From CBDHFF01 sp965262395 (GTDB lineage: Bacteria > Pseudomonadota > Alphaproteobacteria > Rickettsiales > Anaplasmataceae): 64,000 nucleotides of DNA. Location: contig OZ253531.1 of the NCBI GenBank assembly GCA_965262395.1, positions 1,178,001 through 1,242,000 of the forward strand, written 5' to 3'. This document shows positions 1 to 8,429 of this stretch, piece after piece (position 1 is the first letter of the stretch; every line of letters starts with the position of its first letter). A program made the position numbers and the translations under genes. The notes beneath the pieces were generated by a model. It was not told the origin of the DNA, made no database searches, and worked only from the letters and a program-made list of their open reading frames with translations.

Positions 1-97
1 ACGCATCTTTCCCTGCTCCTCAAGCTGTTAATCATCCTTTAATGGATCCAGCACTTAGTAGCTAGCACTAAGAGATCAGGCTCAGGCAGACGCATCA

Positions 98-535
98 ATG
101 CCAATGACTGACTATGTTCCAAATGATGATGATGACATGACACAAACCATTCATATAAGAATATATAATAACGATAGTGATATGCCATATGCATCAGCAG
201 TTATTGATATCAATGCTAATGAACCATTATCATCTGATGATGGCGGCAAGATGTTATATATTGAATTTAATGAATTTATTACAATAGAATCACATATTGA
301 TATTGCAAATTCTTCAATCTCAATACTCTGGAAAGAAGATGACGATACAAGTACAGCAGCAGCCGATACTTTGCTAGTTACAGCAAAAAGTGATGTTGAG
401 GGAGCGCTACACATGCTATTGTCTAATCCATCTGTTGGGTCTATAAAACTTTGTGGTAACAGATATGATTTACCATTCCTTGATCCAGATGTTGTAGTAG
501 AACTATCTTTGCAGCCGTTGCCTATTTATTTATAG
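98..535 (+). CDS. Family A protein, unknown function (short member)
   Basis: I do not recognise this gene. The 145-residue product aligns by eye with the C-terminal domain of the genes at 1089, 3047, 3748 and 11673: a strand-like IHIRIY followed by SAVIDI, a middle HIDIANSSISIL, and a final LCGNRYD then VVVELSL. That pattern defines what I call family A. No signal peptide or membrane segment is visible. There is no convincing ribosome binding site before this ATG, and the frame is already open from position 62. Another frame ends at 63-65 after about 20 plausible codons (PAPQAV, DPALSS), so the gene may be the 3' part of a longer frameshifted gene or of one cut by the window edge. A strong hairpin lies downstream. 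Confidence 0.55.
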   Translation: MPMTDYVPNDDDDMTQTIHIRIYNNDSDMPYASAVIDINANEPLSSDDGGKMLYIEFNEFITIESHIDIANSSISILWKEDDDTSTAAADTLLVTAKSDVEGALHMLLSNPSVGSIKLCGNRYDLPFLDPDVVVELSLQPLPIYL

Positions 536-543
536 TAAAAATG

Positions 544-642
544 AAACTAAGATAAGGTCTTACAAATGAATTATTCAATACATATTGAATAATCTTCTAT
601 CTTTGTATTAAATAATTCATTATCTCATCTTAGTTATTCTGT
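544..642. repeat. Nested inverted repeats after the first gene
   Basis: AACTAAGAT near 545 pairs with ATCTTAGTT near 628. Inside it, ATTATTCAAT (570-579) and ATTGAATAAT (584-593) form a perfect 10-bp stem with a 4-base loop. The element lies just after the stop at 535 and could act as a terminator or stabilise the 3' end. There is no clean T tract. Confidence 0.45.
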
Positions 643-676
643 TTGTACATGTAAGCCTAGCTTGCATGTACAAACA
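640..676. terminator. Long near-perfect hairpin
   Basis: TGTTTGTACATG (640-651) pairs exactly with CATGTACAAACA (665-676). The stem continues through a T-G wobble into AAGC/GCTT, leaving a CTA loop and about 17 paired positions. It has no T run after it, so it may be an operator, a processing site or a bidirectional transcription barrier rather than a simple terminator. It is one of the most stable small palindromes visible in the window. Confidence 0.45.
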
Positions 677-916
677 ATCATCTAATATTAAGTAATATAT
701 TTGCATATATTCAAAAGTAAGAGGAATTTCGTTGCCTCAGCCAATACAAAATCTCAAGTATATAAAAATCAATCAAAAAATAATTAATGATTTAACAGGC
801 GATTATTATACCTACAGGTCATATCTGTCTCAACATTCAAACAATTACAATATCTAAATTGTTCACAATGTAATTACCTTAATATATCAATACAATTATC
901 ATCTGTCATCGCACTG

Positions 917-1017
917 CCTGTAAGGCTCAAGTATATTACAGAAAAAATTCATATTTGTATTATCTTCCTGTAAGGCTCAAGTATATTATAGAAAGAATTC
1001 ATATTTGTATTATCTTC
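917..1017. repeat. Two 50-bp direct repeats upstream of the 1089 gene
   Basis: A unit beginning CCTGTAAGGCTCAAG occurs at 917 and 967 with a few differences. It fills part of the 536-1088 intergenic region, about 60 bp before the ribosome binding site of the next gene. The rest of that region (677-916) is AT-rich with nothing I can name. Confidence 0.7.
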
Positions 1018-1088
1018 ATTATTATGCTAGCTTAATAATGTCTATTGTGACCTTATAATTATCAATATTTAATACGGAGCTTGGAATT

Positions 1089-1916
1089 ATGTCTAACAAT
1101 GATCTTTTTAATCAAATCTTTTCTAATTTCGATAACTCTGGGGTCAATAATGTTCAATCACCTCAATTAAATAATACATTAACGAATGCCTCAAACCAAA
1201 TTTCTTCCTTTATTGGTGGGCAAGTAGAAGGAAGAGCCAATGCCTTAAAAGATGCATCGAATCAATTTTCTTCTTTCTTTGGTGGGCAAGTAGAGGGAGG
1301 AGCCAATGCCTTAAAAGATGCATCGAATCAATTTTCTTCTTTCTTTGGTGGGCAAGTAGAGGGAGGAGCCAATGCCTTAAAAGATGCATCAAGTCAGATT
1401 TCATCTCTCTTTGGTGGACAAGGAGGCGGAGGATCTACTGAACAACGTCAAATTATTAATTACTATATTAAAGACGACATGGGAAACCTTACTCCAGGAT
1501 TTGCGTATGCAGATAATTCTTTGGTAATTAATATTTACGATCAGGGTCAGGGAGACGCCGTTCCTTATGCACTTGGCGTTATAAACTTTACCATGATGAA
1601 TGGGAAAACTGTTGGTCAAGGAATTATGAGACTAAAAAGCACAAAACAACTATTGCAGGTTGTGGTTTCTGGCGATATTGACAAAAGTAACATACAAATG
1701 TCTTCTACGAAAGACACTGGCCAGCAATTCATGCTTCTTGAAGCAAACGCCGGCAAAAATACGAAAGCAATACCTAATTTGCTAGGTAGAGGGAAACATG
1801 GATATACCTATCTTTCTGGAAAAAGAAATGATGGAGAGGACTCACTAGGTGTCAGCAAGTCTACTACAGTTGAAATATCAACATTGAACATGCGTGATGC
1901 TAAATTCGTTGTTTAA
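1089..1916 (+). CDS. Family A protein with N-terminal glycine-rich repeats
   Basis: The product has 275 residues and its function is unknown. The N-terminal third (about residues 30-115) holds tandem 22-residue repeats containing ANALKDASNQ, FSSFFGG and QVEGG. They look amphipathic and flexible. From about residue 120 a family A domain follows: INYYIKDD, LVINIYD, ALGVINF, GQGIM, VVSGDI, then YTYLSGKRN and STTVEIS. No signal peptide or membrane helix is visible. The start is supported by CGGAG 9-13 bases upstream of the ATG. The last 11 codons and the stop are copied in the tandem array that follows. A small secreted or surface-linked protein is possible, but nothing in the sequence proves it. 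Confidence 0.8.
   Translation: MSNNDLFNQIFSNFDNSGVNNVQSPQLNNTLTNASNQISSFIGGQVEGRANALKDASNQFSSFFGGQVEGGANALKDASNQFSSFFGGQVEGGANALKDASSQISSLFGGQGGGGSTEQRQIINYYIKDDMGNLTPGFAYADNSLVINIYDQGQGDAVPYALGVINFTMMNGKTVGQGIMRLKSTKQLLQVVVSGDIDKSNIQMSSTKDTGQQFMLLEANAGKNTKAIPNLLGRGKHGYTYLSGKRNDGEDSLGVSKSTTVEISTLNMRDAKFVV
1237..1434. repeat. 66-bp in-frame repeat inside the 1089 gene
   Basis: A 66-bp unit starting near GCCAATGCCTTAAAAG occurs three times, almost identical in the first two copies. It encodes the 22-residue protein repeats. Because 66 is a multiple of three, copy-number change would alter protein length but not frame. Confidence 0.85.
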
Positions 1917-2449
1917 GCGATGCAATTTCCTGCTGTGCTTGCGCATGGAATAGAACAGTGAGTCTATTTTGCTACACTTGAACATGCGTGACGCTAAATT
2001 CACTGTTTAAGCGATGCAATTTCCTGCTGTGCTTGCGCATGGAATAGAACAGTGAGTCTATTTTGCTACACTTGGTCATGCGTGACGCTAAATTCGTTGT
2101 TTAAGCGATGCAATTTCCTGCTGTGCTTGCGCATGGAATAGTAAGGTGAGTCTATTTTGCTACACTTGAACATGCGTGATGCTAAATTCGTTGTTTAAGC
2201 GATGCAATTTCCTGCTGTGCTTGCGCATGGAATAGAACAGTGAGTCTATTTTGCTACATGCGTGACGCTAAATTCACTGTTTAAGCGATGCAATTTCCTG
2301 CTGTGCTTGCGCATGGAATAGCAAAGTGAGTCTATTTTGCTACACTTGAACATGCGTGACGCTAAATTCACTGTTTAAGCGATGCAATTTCCTGCTGTGC
2401 TTGCGCATGGAATAGTAAAGTGAGTCTATTTTGCTACACTTGAACATGC
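1884..2449. repeat. 94-bp tandem array copying the end of the 1089 gene
   Basis: The unit contains AACATGCGTGATGCTAAATT, the last coding bases and the TAA of the preceding gene, then GCAATTTCCTGCTGTGC and GAGTCTATTTTGCTACA. Copies of AACATGCG (or GTCATGCG) start at 1887, 1981, 2075, 2169 and 2349, with a final partial copy at 2443. One copy near 2257 has lost about 8 bases. Only the first copy is attached to the real reading frame. Confidence 0.92.
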
Positions 2450-3046
2450 GTTATTTAATATAAAAATAAAATGGTTGGATCTTTACCTTAATACATATAG
2501 CTTGAATACCTGGTCTAATTCAAAAACAGCCTGGACACAAACAACAGTACTACTAAACGATATAGTGAACTGTATATGTCTCAATTTCCCTTGCCAAGGA
2601 GCTTACTAGTTGTAGTAAATGTAAAAAATATTCATTGAACTAATGTTTTAAATATTATAGGAAAAATGCCCATATATCTGGAACCATTAGTTGCATATAT
2701 ATTATGCACTCACTGAATATAGGCAACACATAATATGTCTTTTAATGTGATAAATAAATGGAACAGTTCAAATAATCTTTGTTATATAGAGTATGATTAT
2801 TATGCACCAAATTGAATGTAAATCATAACTATAACCTCATTATGCCTTCTGCACTTTTCAGATTTAATGTTAAGAATTCTATTATTTAATGACTATCTTG
2901 AACAGACATTAAAAACAAGCATCTATTTCTACAATTAGTTGCAATATGAGCATTAAGATGCTACCATACAACCATGCATGGTATTGCATGACAATAATAG
3001 ATTATTAAATTTTGTTGTTATCTACGAATGGGTATGGAGGAAATCA
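2450..3046. other. Intergenic stretch without a recognisable gene
   Basis: This stretch is AT-rich and has no convincing reading frame on either strand. A small hairpin TACCAT/ATGGTA lies near 2961-2982, just before the next gene. I see no RNA gene. Confidence 0.5.
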
Positions 3047-3607
3047 ATGTCAACGAGGAATATTTCTTTTAAAGATGAAAATGGCTCTATAGTCAGGTTT
3101 GAATTAGAGGCAGAAAATCATTTTATTATAAATAGCTATTATCAGCGGGATAATAAATGTGATGATAAACCAAAGACCCAAGACAGAGCCTTAGGAGTAA
3201 TAAAACTGAATGCAATTAATGGTGAATTAATAGGTAATGGACTAATAAGAGACAAGGAAACAGGCGAAATGAAAGAAATATTAGTAGAAGGTTCCATACA
3301 TAACAAATATAATCATTATGATGGCTATAATGGATCAACTAATTACCTAAAAATATTCGAAAAAGGAACAGAACCTGGTGATAGCTCTAGTTTACATATA
3401 GAAGGAACGAATAATCAATGGCCTGCTTTACAATATATAATGAAAGATAGACCTAATAATTATGATTATAACCACAGCAGTGATTGTAATAAGAAAACTG
3501 AATATGCATATCTTTCTAACTCATCTGATCATCCTGTAGATTCACCCGATATGTATGGCATACTTGAAATATCAAGGTTAATAGAACACAATGATTTTAC
3601 CTTTTAG
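3047..3607 (+). CDS. Family A protein
   Basis: The product has 186 residues and unknown function. It opens with MSTRNISFKDENGS and has the family A pattern: HFIINSYY, ALGVIKL, LIGNGLIRDK, MKEILVEGSI, a tryptophan-containing NNQWPALQYI, then AYLSNSSD and ILEISRL. The internal ATG at 3047 is chosen over an upstream ATG at 2978 because GGAGG sits six bases before it and because the extra upstream residues have no counterpart in the paralogues. It is closest to the 3748 gene, with which it shares GNGL-RDK-T-E-KEI. No signal peptide or membrane segment is visible. The 140 bases before the 3748 gene are AT-rich. Confidence 0.75.
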   Translation: MSTRNISFKDENGSIVRFELEAENHFIINSYYQRDNKCDDKPKTQDRALGVIKLNAINGELIGNGLIRDKETGEMKEILVEGSIHNKYNHYDGYNGSTNYLKIFEKGTEPGDSSSLHIEGTNNQWPALQYIMKDRPNNYDYNHSSDCNKKTEYAYLSNSSDHPVDSPDMYGILEISRLIEHNDFTF

Positions 3608-3747
3608 TTGTAGACAAATCTGATCTATTGTATATTACACAATATAATATCTTATGATATAGACATTCTCTGTATATATCTATAATCTGTATATAGCTTA
3701 TTGTATGTAAAATCTTGTCAATTAAGTAACAACGAGGGACTGTAATT

Positions 3748-4638
3748 ATGTTTGATAAATACTCAGTAATGGATCAGAAACTTACATTAAATTATATTAA
3801 CAATTATATAGATGATGCATATGAAGACAAAGATAGTCATGAAGATACACATGAACACAATATCTGTAATCAACGCAACAATGAGGAAGATATGTATATG
3901 AAGAATGAATACAAAGAATACTCGACGACGGATCAGAAACTTACCTTAGATTATATTAAGAATTATGTAGATGATGTATATGGAGACAAAGATAGTCATA
4001 AAGATATACATGACCACAATACCTGTAATAAACACAACTATGAGGAAGATATGTATATAAGAAATGAATACAAAGAATACACAGCAATGGATGAAAAACT
4101 TACCTTAAATTATATTAATAGTGTATTTGATGGTGAATCAGACCACAAAAATGAGAATAGATGCACCTCAGGGAAAGATATATATGAACGCAATGCTCAT
4201 ACGAAATGTGACGACCTTAAAGATATATACATAAAGAATGAAGATGGCGTTCCTATAAAAATCGAAATTGATGTACCGCATCACCTCGTAATGGCCAATT
4301 TTGACCACAGTAAGGGAATTGTTTATATAACCCATAGAGGCGATGATTTAATTGGCAACGGATTATTAAGAGATAAGCACACCAATGAACTCAAAGAAAT
4401 TACCCTAGAAGGAAACTTCTATAGCAGCCACATGAAAGTGTTTGAGCAAGATTGTCACGGACAACAACATTTACTGTTTGATGTTAATAATAACTCATGG
4501 GGCGCCCTTCCCTATGTTGATACGCACGCACACAAACATATCTATCTATTCGGTGAGAGATATGATTCCGGTGACCCTCAAAAGGATATGGTTGTTGAAT
4601 TGTTTCAAATAGATCATTCATCGGATTTGGTAATATAG
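3748..4638 (+). CDS. Family A protein with 53-residue N-terminal repeats
   Basis: The product has 296 residues and unknown function. The N-terminal half has two and a half copies of a 53-residue repeat with DQKLTL-YI-NY, DKDSH, CN, EEDMY and NEYKEY. The repeats are rich in Asp, His and Glu, and the regular spacing of His and Cys could suit metal binding, which is only inference. The C-terminal 120 residues are the clearest family A domain: KGIVYIT, LIGNGLLRDK, ELKEITLEGN, WGALPYV, IYLFGERYD and VVELFQI. CGAGGG lies 9 bases before the ATG. No export signal is visible. An AT-rich inverted repeat (TTAATAAATACATA near 4660 and TATTTATTAA near 4683) follows the gene. Confidence 0.78.
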   Translation: MFDKYSVMDQKLTLNYINNYIDDAYEDKDSHEDTHEHNICNQRNNEEDMYMKNEYKEYSTTDQKLTLDYIKNYVDDVYGDKDSHKDIHDHNTCNKHNYEEDMYIRNEYKEYTAMDEKLTLNYINSVFDGESDHKNENRCTSGKDIYERNAHTKCDDLKDIYIKNEDGVPIKIEIDVPHHLVMANFDHSKGIVYITHRGDDLIGNGLLRDKHTNELKEITLEGNFYSSHMKVFEQDCHGQQHLLFDVNNNSWGALPYVDTHAHKHIYLFGERYDSGDPQKDMVVELFQIDHSSDLVI

Positions 4639-4738
4639 TATATTGCAACAAAATTAGTTAATAAATACATACATATTGCATTTATTTATTAACTATACTA
4701 TACTTGACTAATGATTTAATAGTTTTACAGAGGATAAT

Positions 4739-5518
4739 ATGCGAAGAGCTACTCGCAATATGTCTACTCCTTATAGTCCAGGGATACACCATTACGATTC
4801 GGACAAACATCATGATCAAGTATTAAATATTCATAAGCGATTCGATGGCCGTAAAATGCCTGATTTTTACCGAGAGATGCTACGAGAAATAGATAAAATG
4901 AGTAATAATGGTGGTACTAGCCGAGAGATGCTACATGGAGCTTCCATGCTTTTTCTTATAATGGAGGACGAGTCATCACAACTCAGCCCTGTACTAAAAA
5001 GGAAACCAGTATGGTATTTATCATCTGAAGCAATTGAATCGATTAAAGCTAACGCACCATTCCCAGAGAAGCGTGAAGAACACAACCCTGACAATAATAG
5101 TGAATTGTGGTATGGAGCAGAAGAAAAATATGGTTTATTCACTATGACATTTGGTGAAGGATATTCATATTATGCAGAGGAAATACAAGAATATACTGAC
5201 AAACTAATAAAAAATCTTGAACCATATGCAGAAAAATTCTTAGCGTTCATTAAAGAAGAATATAAGGGATTTGAATATAACTATCAAACTCCTACAGTGA
5301 GGTTGCGTTCCGAAGAATTAAAAGAAAACAATGAACTCAAGAAGCGATATGATAGAAATAAAGGTAGAATGAAGAGGGATAGTGAAATTGATATCATCCC
5401 TGAAACTGCAACACAACAAGACACAACAACATTAACTCCTCTTGACTCTTCCGCCGTTGATCAAGGAGAGGCTGCAGCAATAAGGCAAGTCTCTTGCTGC
5501 CTCTACGGGCTAGGCTAA
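4739..5518 (+). CDS. Family B protein (helical, unknown function)
   Basis: The product has 259 residues and I do not recognise it. It is the first of three adjacent genes (with 5607 and 6526) sharing a layout: an N-terminal helical part, an APFP turn after IESIKAN, an aromatic cluster (YSYYAEEIQEY), a helix LIKNLEPYAEKFL, and a disordered tail TATQQDTTTLTPLDSS. An AGAGG-like ribosome site precedes the ATG. The last 20 codons carry an inverted repeat (CAGCAA around 5474, TTGCTGCCTC around 5494) that is also present after the next gene. No signal peptide or membrane helix is seen. The near-identical tail DNA in three genes suggests recent duplication or gene conversion. Confidence 0.72.
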   Translation: MRRATRNMSTPYSPGIHHYDSDKHHDQVLNIHKRFDGRKMPDFYREMLREIDKMSNNGGTSREMLHGASMLFLIMEDESSQLSPVLKRKPVWYLSSEAIESIKANAPFPEKREEHNPDNNSELWYGAEEKYGLFTMTFGEGYSYYAEEIQEYTDKLIKNLEPYAEKFLAFIKEEYKGFEYNYQTPTVRLRSEELKENNELKKRYDRNKGRMKRDSEIDIIPETATQQDTTTLTPLDSSAVDQGEAAAIRQVSCCLYGLG

Positions 5519-5606
5519 TGCGATAAAAATATATAGTTTTAATTATACCCTCCCTAATAATTATGTTACAATTCAATTGTAAGTTGAATTTCTTAGGAGA
5601 GTGATA

Positions 5607-6344
5607 ATGGAAAAGATAGAACGTCATGATTATATAGCAAGCAGGAAACAGCCTGAGTATGATAGTGTTATAGAGCGTGCGCTATACTATATACATAGTG
5701 TAGGATCTTTGACTATAGAAGATCTTATACAGTTAAATAAAGATAATAAAGAAACCTATGATAAGAATGTTCATAATATTTACAATTTTTATCAACAATG
5801 CCTTATACTAGGTTGTTTACCAGCAGATATGATTGATAGGATTAAACATAATACACCGTTGCCAAAAAAAACAGGATGTCACATCTACCCCGAAAGATTA
5901 GCACTACAGACACAGGTTGATAAACTACGCACTGAGAAACGAAGTATTACAAGTAACTCATTGAAAGATACTAATAAGAGATCCCAGCTAGCAAAAGATA
6001 TCGATACTCTATGCAGGAAAAGAATATTGTTAGTATTGACTAACAACGATGAACCAAAACCACAAAAAGAAGGTCTAGCAATAATTCCTGCGTACAACGA
6101 TTACTATGTTCTCGAAAAGGACGCAATTGCATATGTGGAACTATTATTCAAAGAAATTAAGCCTTTGATGGAGGCATTCACAAGGCTATATGGAAAAGGT
6201 GAGAATGAGGATAAAAACACTGAGGCCATTCCCACACCTGCAACACAACAAGACACAGCAACAGGAACTCCTCTTGATCCTCCCGCCGCTGCTCAAGAAG
6301 AGGCTGCAGCGATAGAGCAAATATCTGCTGTCTCCATGAGCTAA
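5607..6344 (+). CDS. Family B protein
   Basis: The product has about 245 residues and unknown function. ATG 5607 is chosen because AGGAG (5595-5599) lies seven bases before it, whereas the GTG at 5601 is too close to that site. The order of elements matches the 4739 and 6526 products: IDRIKHNTPLPKK, then NDYYVLEKDAIAYV, then a helix with IKPLMEAFTRLYGKGENE, then the tail TPATQQDTATGTPLD. A basic central segment (about residues 100-150) may be coiled. TTACAAT near 5566 could be a -10 element for this gene. Confidence 0.72.
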   Translation: MEKIERHDYIASRKQPEYDSVIERALYYIHSVGSLTIEDLIQLNKDNKETYDKNVHNIYNFYQQCLILGCLPADMIDRIKHNTPLPKKTGCHIYPERLALQTQVDKLRTEKRSITSNSLKDTNKRSQLAKDIDTLCRKRILLVLTNNDEPKPQKEGLAIIPAYNDYYVLEKDAIAYVELLFKEIKPLMEAFTRLYGKGENEDKNTEAIPTPATQQDTATGTPLDPPAAAQEEAAAIEQISAVSMS

Positions 6345-6495
6345 TGCAATAAAAGGTATATATTTTTGATTATGCCTTCCTTAATAGGGGCAGCTGCAAT
6401 AAGATAAGTCTCTTGCTGCCTCTATTGGCTAATGCAATAAAAGGTATATATATGTTTTTAATTACATCTTCCCTAATAATTATGCTATAATTAGT
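6325..6495. repeat. Duplicated gene-end segment between family B genes
   Basis: The sequence GGCTAATGCAATAAAAGG following a CTGCCTCTATTGG hairpin arm near 6413-6440 repeats the end and downstream flank of the 5607 gene (6341-6360) and resembles that of the 4739 gene (5496-5560). It is a two-copy version of the gene-end duplications seen elsewhere in the window. Confidence 0.6.
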
Positions 6496-6525
6496 TATTA
6501 ATTTAATATTTTTATTGTAATTAAA

Positions 6526-7173
6526 ATGCACAAAATAGATGATACACAGTATATAAAGTGTATGAAAGACCATATACGCTATATGGAAGAATATAAAGAT
6601 CCTAATAATGAGAAATCATGGAAATCATGCCTTCGCTCTCTGTTTGGTGCTGTAAATTTTTATGTCTACTGCAAGGATAAAAATTGTTTATCAGATGAGG
6701 AAATTGCCCATATTGAACATGACGCACCGTTACCAATCCCGACCGAATTTTTCATAGATCCAAACAAGTTTATTTGCAAGAAAGAACTGGGTCTTGCATT
6801 CTTTGCTGAGGAAGAGGAGACGTACACGAGAGAAATGACAGATTCCATAATACAGAGAATCAGGAATCCTAAATGGCAACAATATAGACATTGTCTAATA
6901 GAAGAAGGTACCATACAAATAATTCCCTTAAGTAATGAATACTATTACTTTGCAGAGGATGTGGACAAATATCATGCACAATTAATTCTAGCGCTTAAGC
7001 CTCACACCGAGGCATTCACAAGGCTATATGGCAAAGGTGAGAATGAGGCTAAAGACACTGATGTCCCCTCTACACCTGCAACACAACAAGACACAGCAAC
7101 ATTAAATCCTCTTGACTCTTCCGCCGTTGATCAAGGAGAGAGGCAGCAATTAACAGAGGTAAATAATCTGTAA
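6526..7173 (+). CDS. Family B protein
   Basis: The product has 215 residues and unknown function. It shares with the 5607 product the segments IAHIEHDAPLPIP, IIPLSNEYYYFAEDV, LALKPHTEAFTRLYGKGENE and a tail TPATQQDTATLNPLDSS. The match continues at DNA level at the 3' end. The last residues (RQQLTEVNNL) diverge because the tail leaves the shared frame. No good ribosome site precedes the ATG, only an A-rich stretch. No membrane segment or signal peptide is visible. A role as a lineage-specific, possibly host-directed protein is inference from its rapid duplication only. Confidence 0.7.
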   Translation: MHKIDDTQYIKCMKDHIRYMEEYKDPNNEKSWKSCLRSLFGAVNFYVYCKDKNCLSDEEIAHIEHDAPLPIPTEFFIDPNKFICKKELGLAFFAEEEETYTREMTDSIIQRIRNPKWQQYRHCLIEEGTIQIIPLSNEYYYFAEDVDKYHAQLILALKPHTEAFTRLYGKGENEAKDTDVPSTPATQQDTATLNPLDSSAVDQGERQQLTEVNNL

Positions 7174-7356
7174 TAATATAGATTAATGCGGCAATAAAGC
7201 CAAAATAATTATATTGAACAAATATAATCTGCCACTATCCAGTATTAATCATGCTGTTTAGGTAGATTGTATAATATTGGATGTTTAATTTTGAACATCC
7301 AATGCTCCAACAAACTCCTGATCTCCTTACTTTAATTAGCCCATGCTTCAGTGATA

Positions 7357-7516
7357 CACTAATGAACGCATATTAATTGCATCTACCTTTGGTGATGAAT
7401 ACACTAATGAACGCATATTAATTGCACTTACCTTTGGTGATGAATGCACTAATGAACGCATATTAATTACACTTACCTTTGGTGATGAATGCACTAATGA
7501 ACGCATATTAATTGCA
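7357..7516. repeat. 45-bp tandem array abutting the 7580 promoter
   Basis: CACTAATGAACGCATATTAA recurs at 7357, 7402, 7447 and 7492, separated by ACTTACCTTTGGTGATGAAT. The last unit ends in ATTGCAT, which supplies the probable -35 element of the next gene. A single copy stands in the same place before the 8430 gene, near 8341. Confidence 0.9.
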
Positions 7517-7540
7517 TGTCTGCTACAGTTATGTTATACT
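7512..7540 (+). promoter_or_regulatory. Probable sigma-70 promoter for the 7580 gene
   Basis: TTGCAT (7512-7517) and TATACT (7535-7540) are separated by 17 bases. The -10 matches the consensus at 5 of 6 positions, while the -35 is weak. The same arrangement is conserved before the 8430 paralogue. Confidence 0.6.
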
Positions 7541-7579
7541 GAATCTATGGTAATATACTTATATTAAAGAGAAATATTT

Positions 7580-8152
7580 ATGCAAAATATAAAAAACCCT
7601 AGGCTTAAAAAGGTTCTTATAAAGCTCAGAAGCACTATATGTGAGTTAAAAGATCCTGCCGCACCTTTGTCTGAGCGTAGAATACTACCTCAGAAGATTT
7701 ATAAATATTTGTATAAGCTTGATGATTTATGTCGAGGTGAAGATAATATACCAGAGCTTAGTTTTCCTCCTACTGTTCCGTTTAGGTCCAACATCCCCCA
7801 CATGCTCTCTGACTGGAGAGAGAGAGAAATAGGCACGAAATATATATTATCTGCGCAAGAGAAGAGAATATTGGATTCTAGTAATTGGGCGAACATTGAT
7901 GCTGTTGTTGCTGATATTGCTACTAAAGGATTCTACCCTAAAGAGTATGACGGTGCACCTTTCCACTTAAAAAAGGATCTAAACCAATATTTTTTAATGA
8001 TTGCAAAAGAGGTTGAGGAGTTTTTAGCAAAGGATATTCGTCCTGTAATATACAACCTTATGAATTCTGAAAATGAGCCAAGTAAAGTAACACACACTAC
8101 TACTGCTAGTGCATTGTTCTGTACGCAATCTACACCACAGATAGGAAATTAA
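7580..8152 (+). CDS. Family B-like protein, 190 residues (copy 1)
   Basis: Function is unknown. Copies 1 (7580) and 2 (8430) are about 75-80 percent identical, and both start MQNIKNP. The product is predicted helical: KIYKYLYKLDDL, a loop, then SAQEKRILDSSNW, and a C-terminal helix LNQYFLMIAKEVEEFL followed by RPVIYNLMN. The last helix matches the same position in the 4739-6526 group (aromatic pair, then a helix ending near LY or LMN), which is why I place it in family B. It ends with a Thr/Ser-rich tail. AAAGAG lies 7 bases before the ATG. Copies differ most in the first 100 residues, suggesting diversification of the N-terminal half. Confidence 0.75.
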   Translation: MQNIKNPRLKKVLIKLRSTICELKDPAAPLSERRILPQKIYKYLYKLDDLCRGEDNIPELSFPPTVPFRSNIPHMLSDWREREIGTKYILSAQEKRILDSSNWANIDAVVADIATKGFYPKEYDGAPFHLKKDLNQYFLMIAKEVEEFLAKDIRPVIYNLMNSENEPSKVTHTTTASALFCTQSTPQIGN

Positions 8153-8267
8153 GCACATATACAGGGCTAATTTAAGTATATATGAGCCAAGTAAAATAAC
8201 ACACTCTGCTGCTGCTAGTGCATTGTTATGTACGCAATCTATACCACATATAGGACATGAGCACATA

Positions 8268-8314
8268 TAAAGGGCTAATTTAAGACATTATATATTTTAT
8301 GTTGATAGCCCTTT
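8268..8314 (+). terminator. Possible terminator of the 7580 gene
   Basis: AGGGCTA (near 8270) can pair with TAGCCCT (near 8305), followed by TT. The loop is long, about 30 bases, so this is a weak call. In the second copy the right arm is changed to TAACCCT. Confidence 0.3.
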
Positions 8315-8361
8315 AATGACACTTACCTTTAGTAATGGATACACTAATGAACGCATATTAA

Positions 8362-8390
8362 TTGCATGCCTGCTACAGTTATGTTATACT
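8362..8390 (+). promoter_or_regulatory. Probable sigma-70 promoter for the 8430 gene
   Basis: TTGCAT (8362-8367), a 17-base spacer and TATACT (8385-8390) duplicate the promoter at 7512. Only one 45-bp upstream unit is present here instead of four. Confidence 0.6.
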
Positions 8391-8429
8391 GAATCTATGG
8401 TAATATACTTATATTAAAGAGAAATATTT

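Noticed and set aside
1210..1404. Minus-strand frame inside the 1089 gene
   Set aside because: It is the antisense of the 66-bp repeats and mirrors their period.
2450..3046. Possible tRNA or small RNA gene in the long gap
   Set aside because: I could not find a T-arm-like motif with matching stems, or any cloverleaf.
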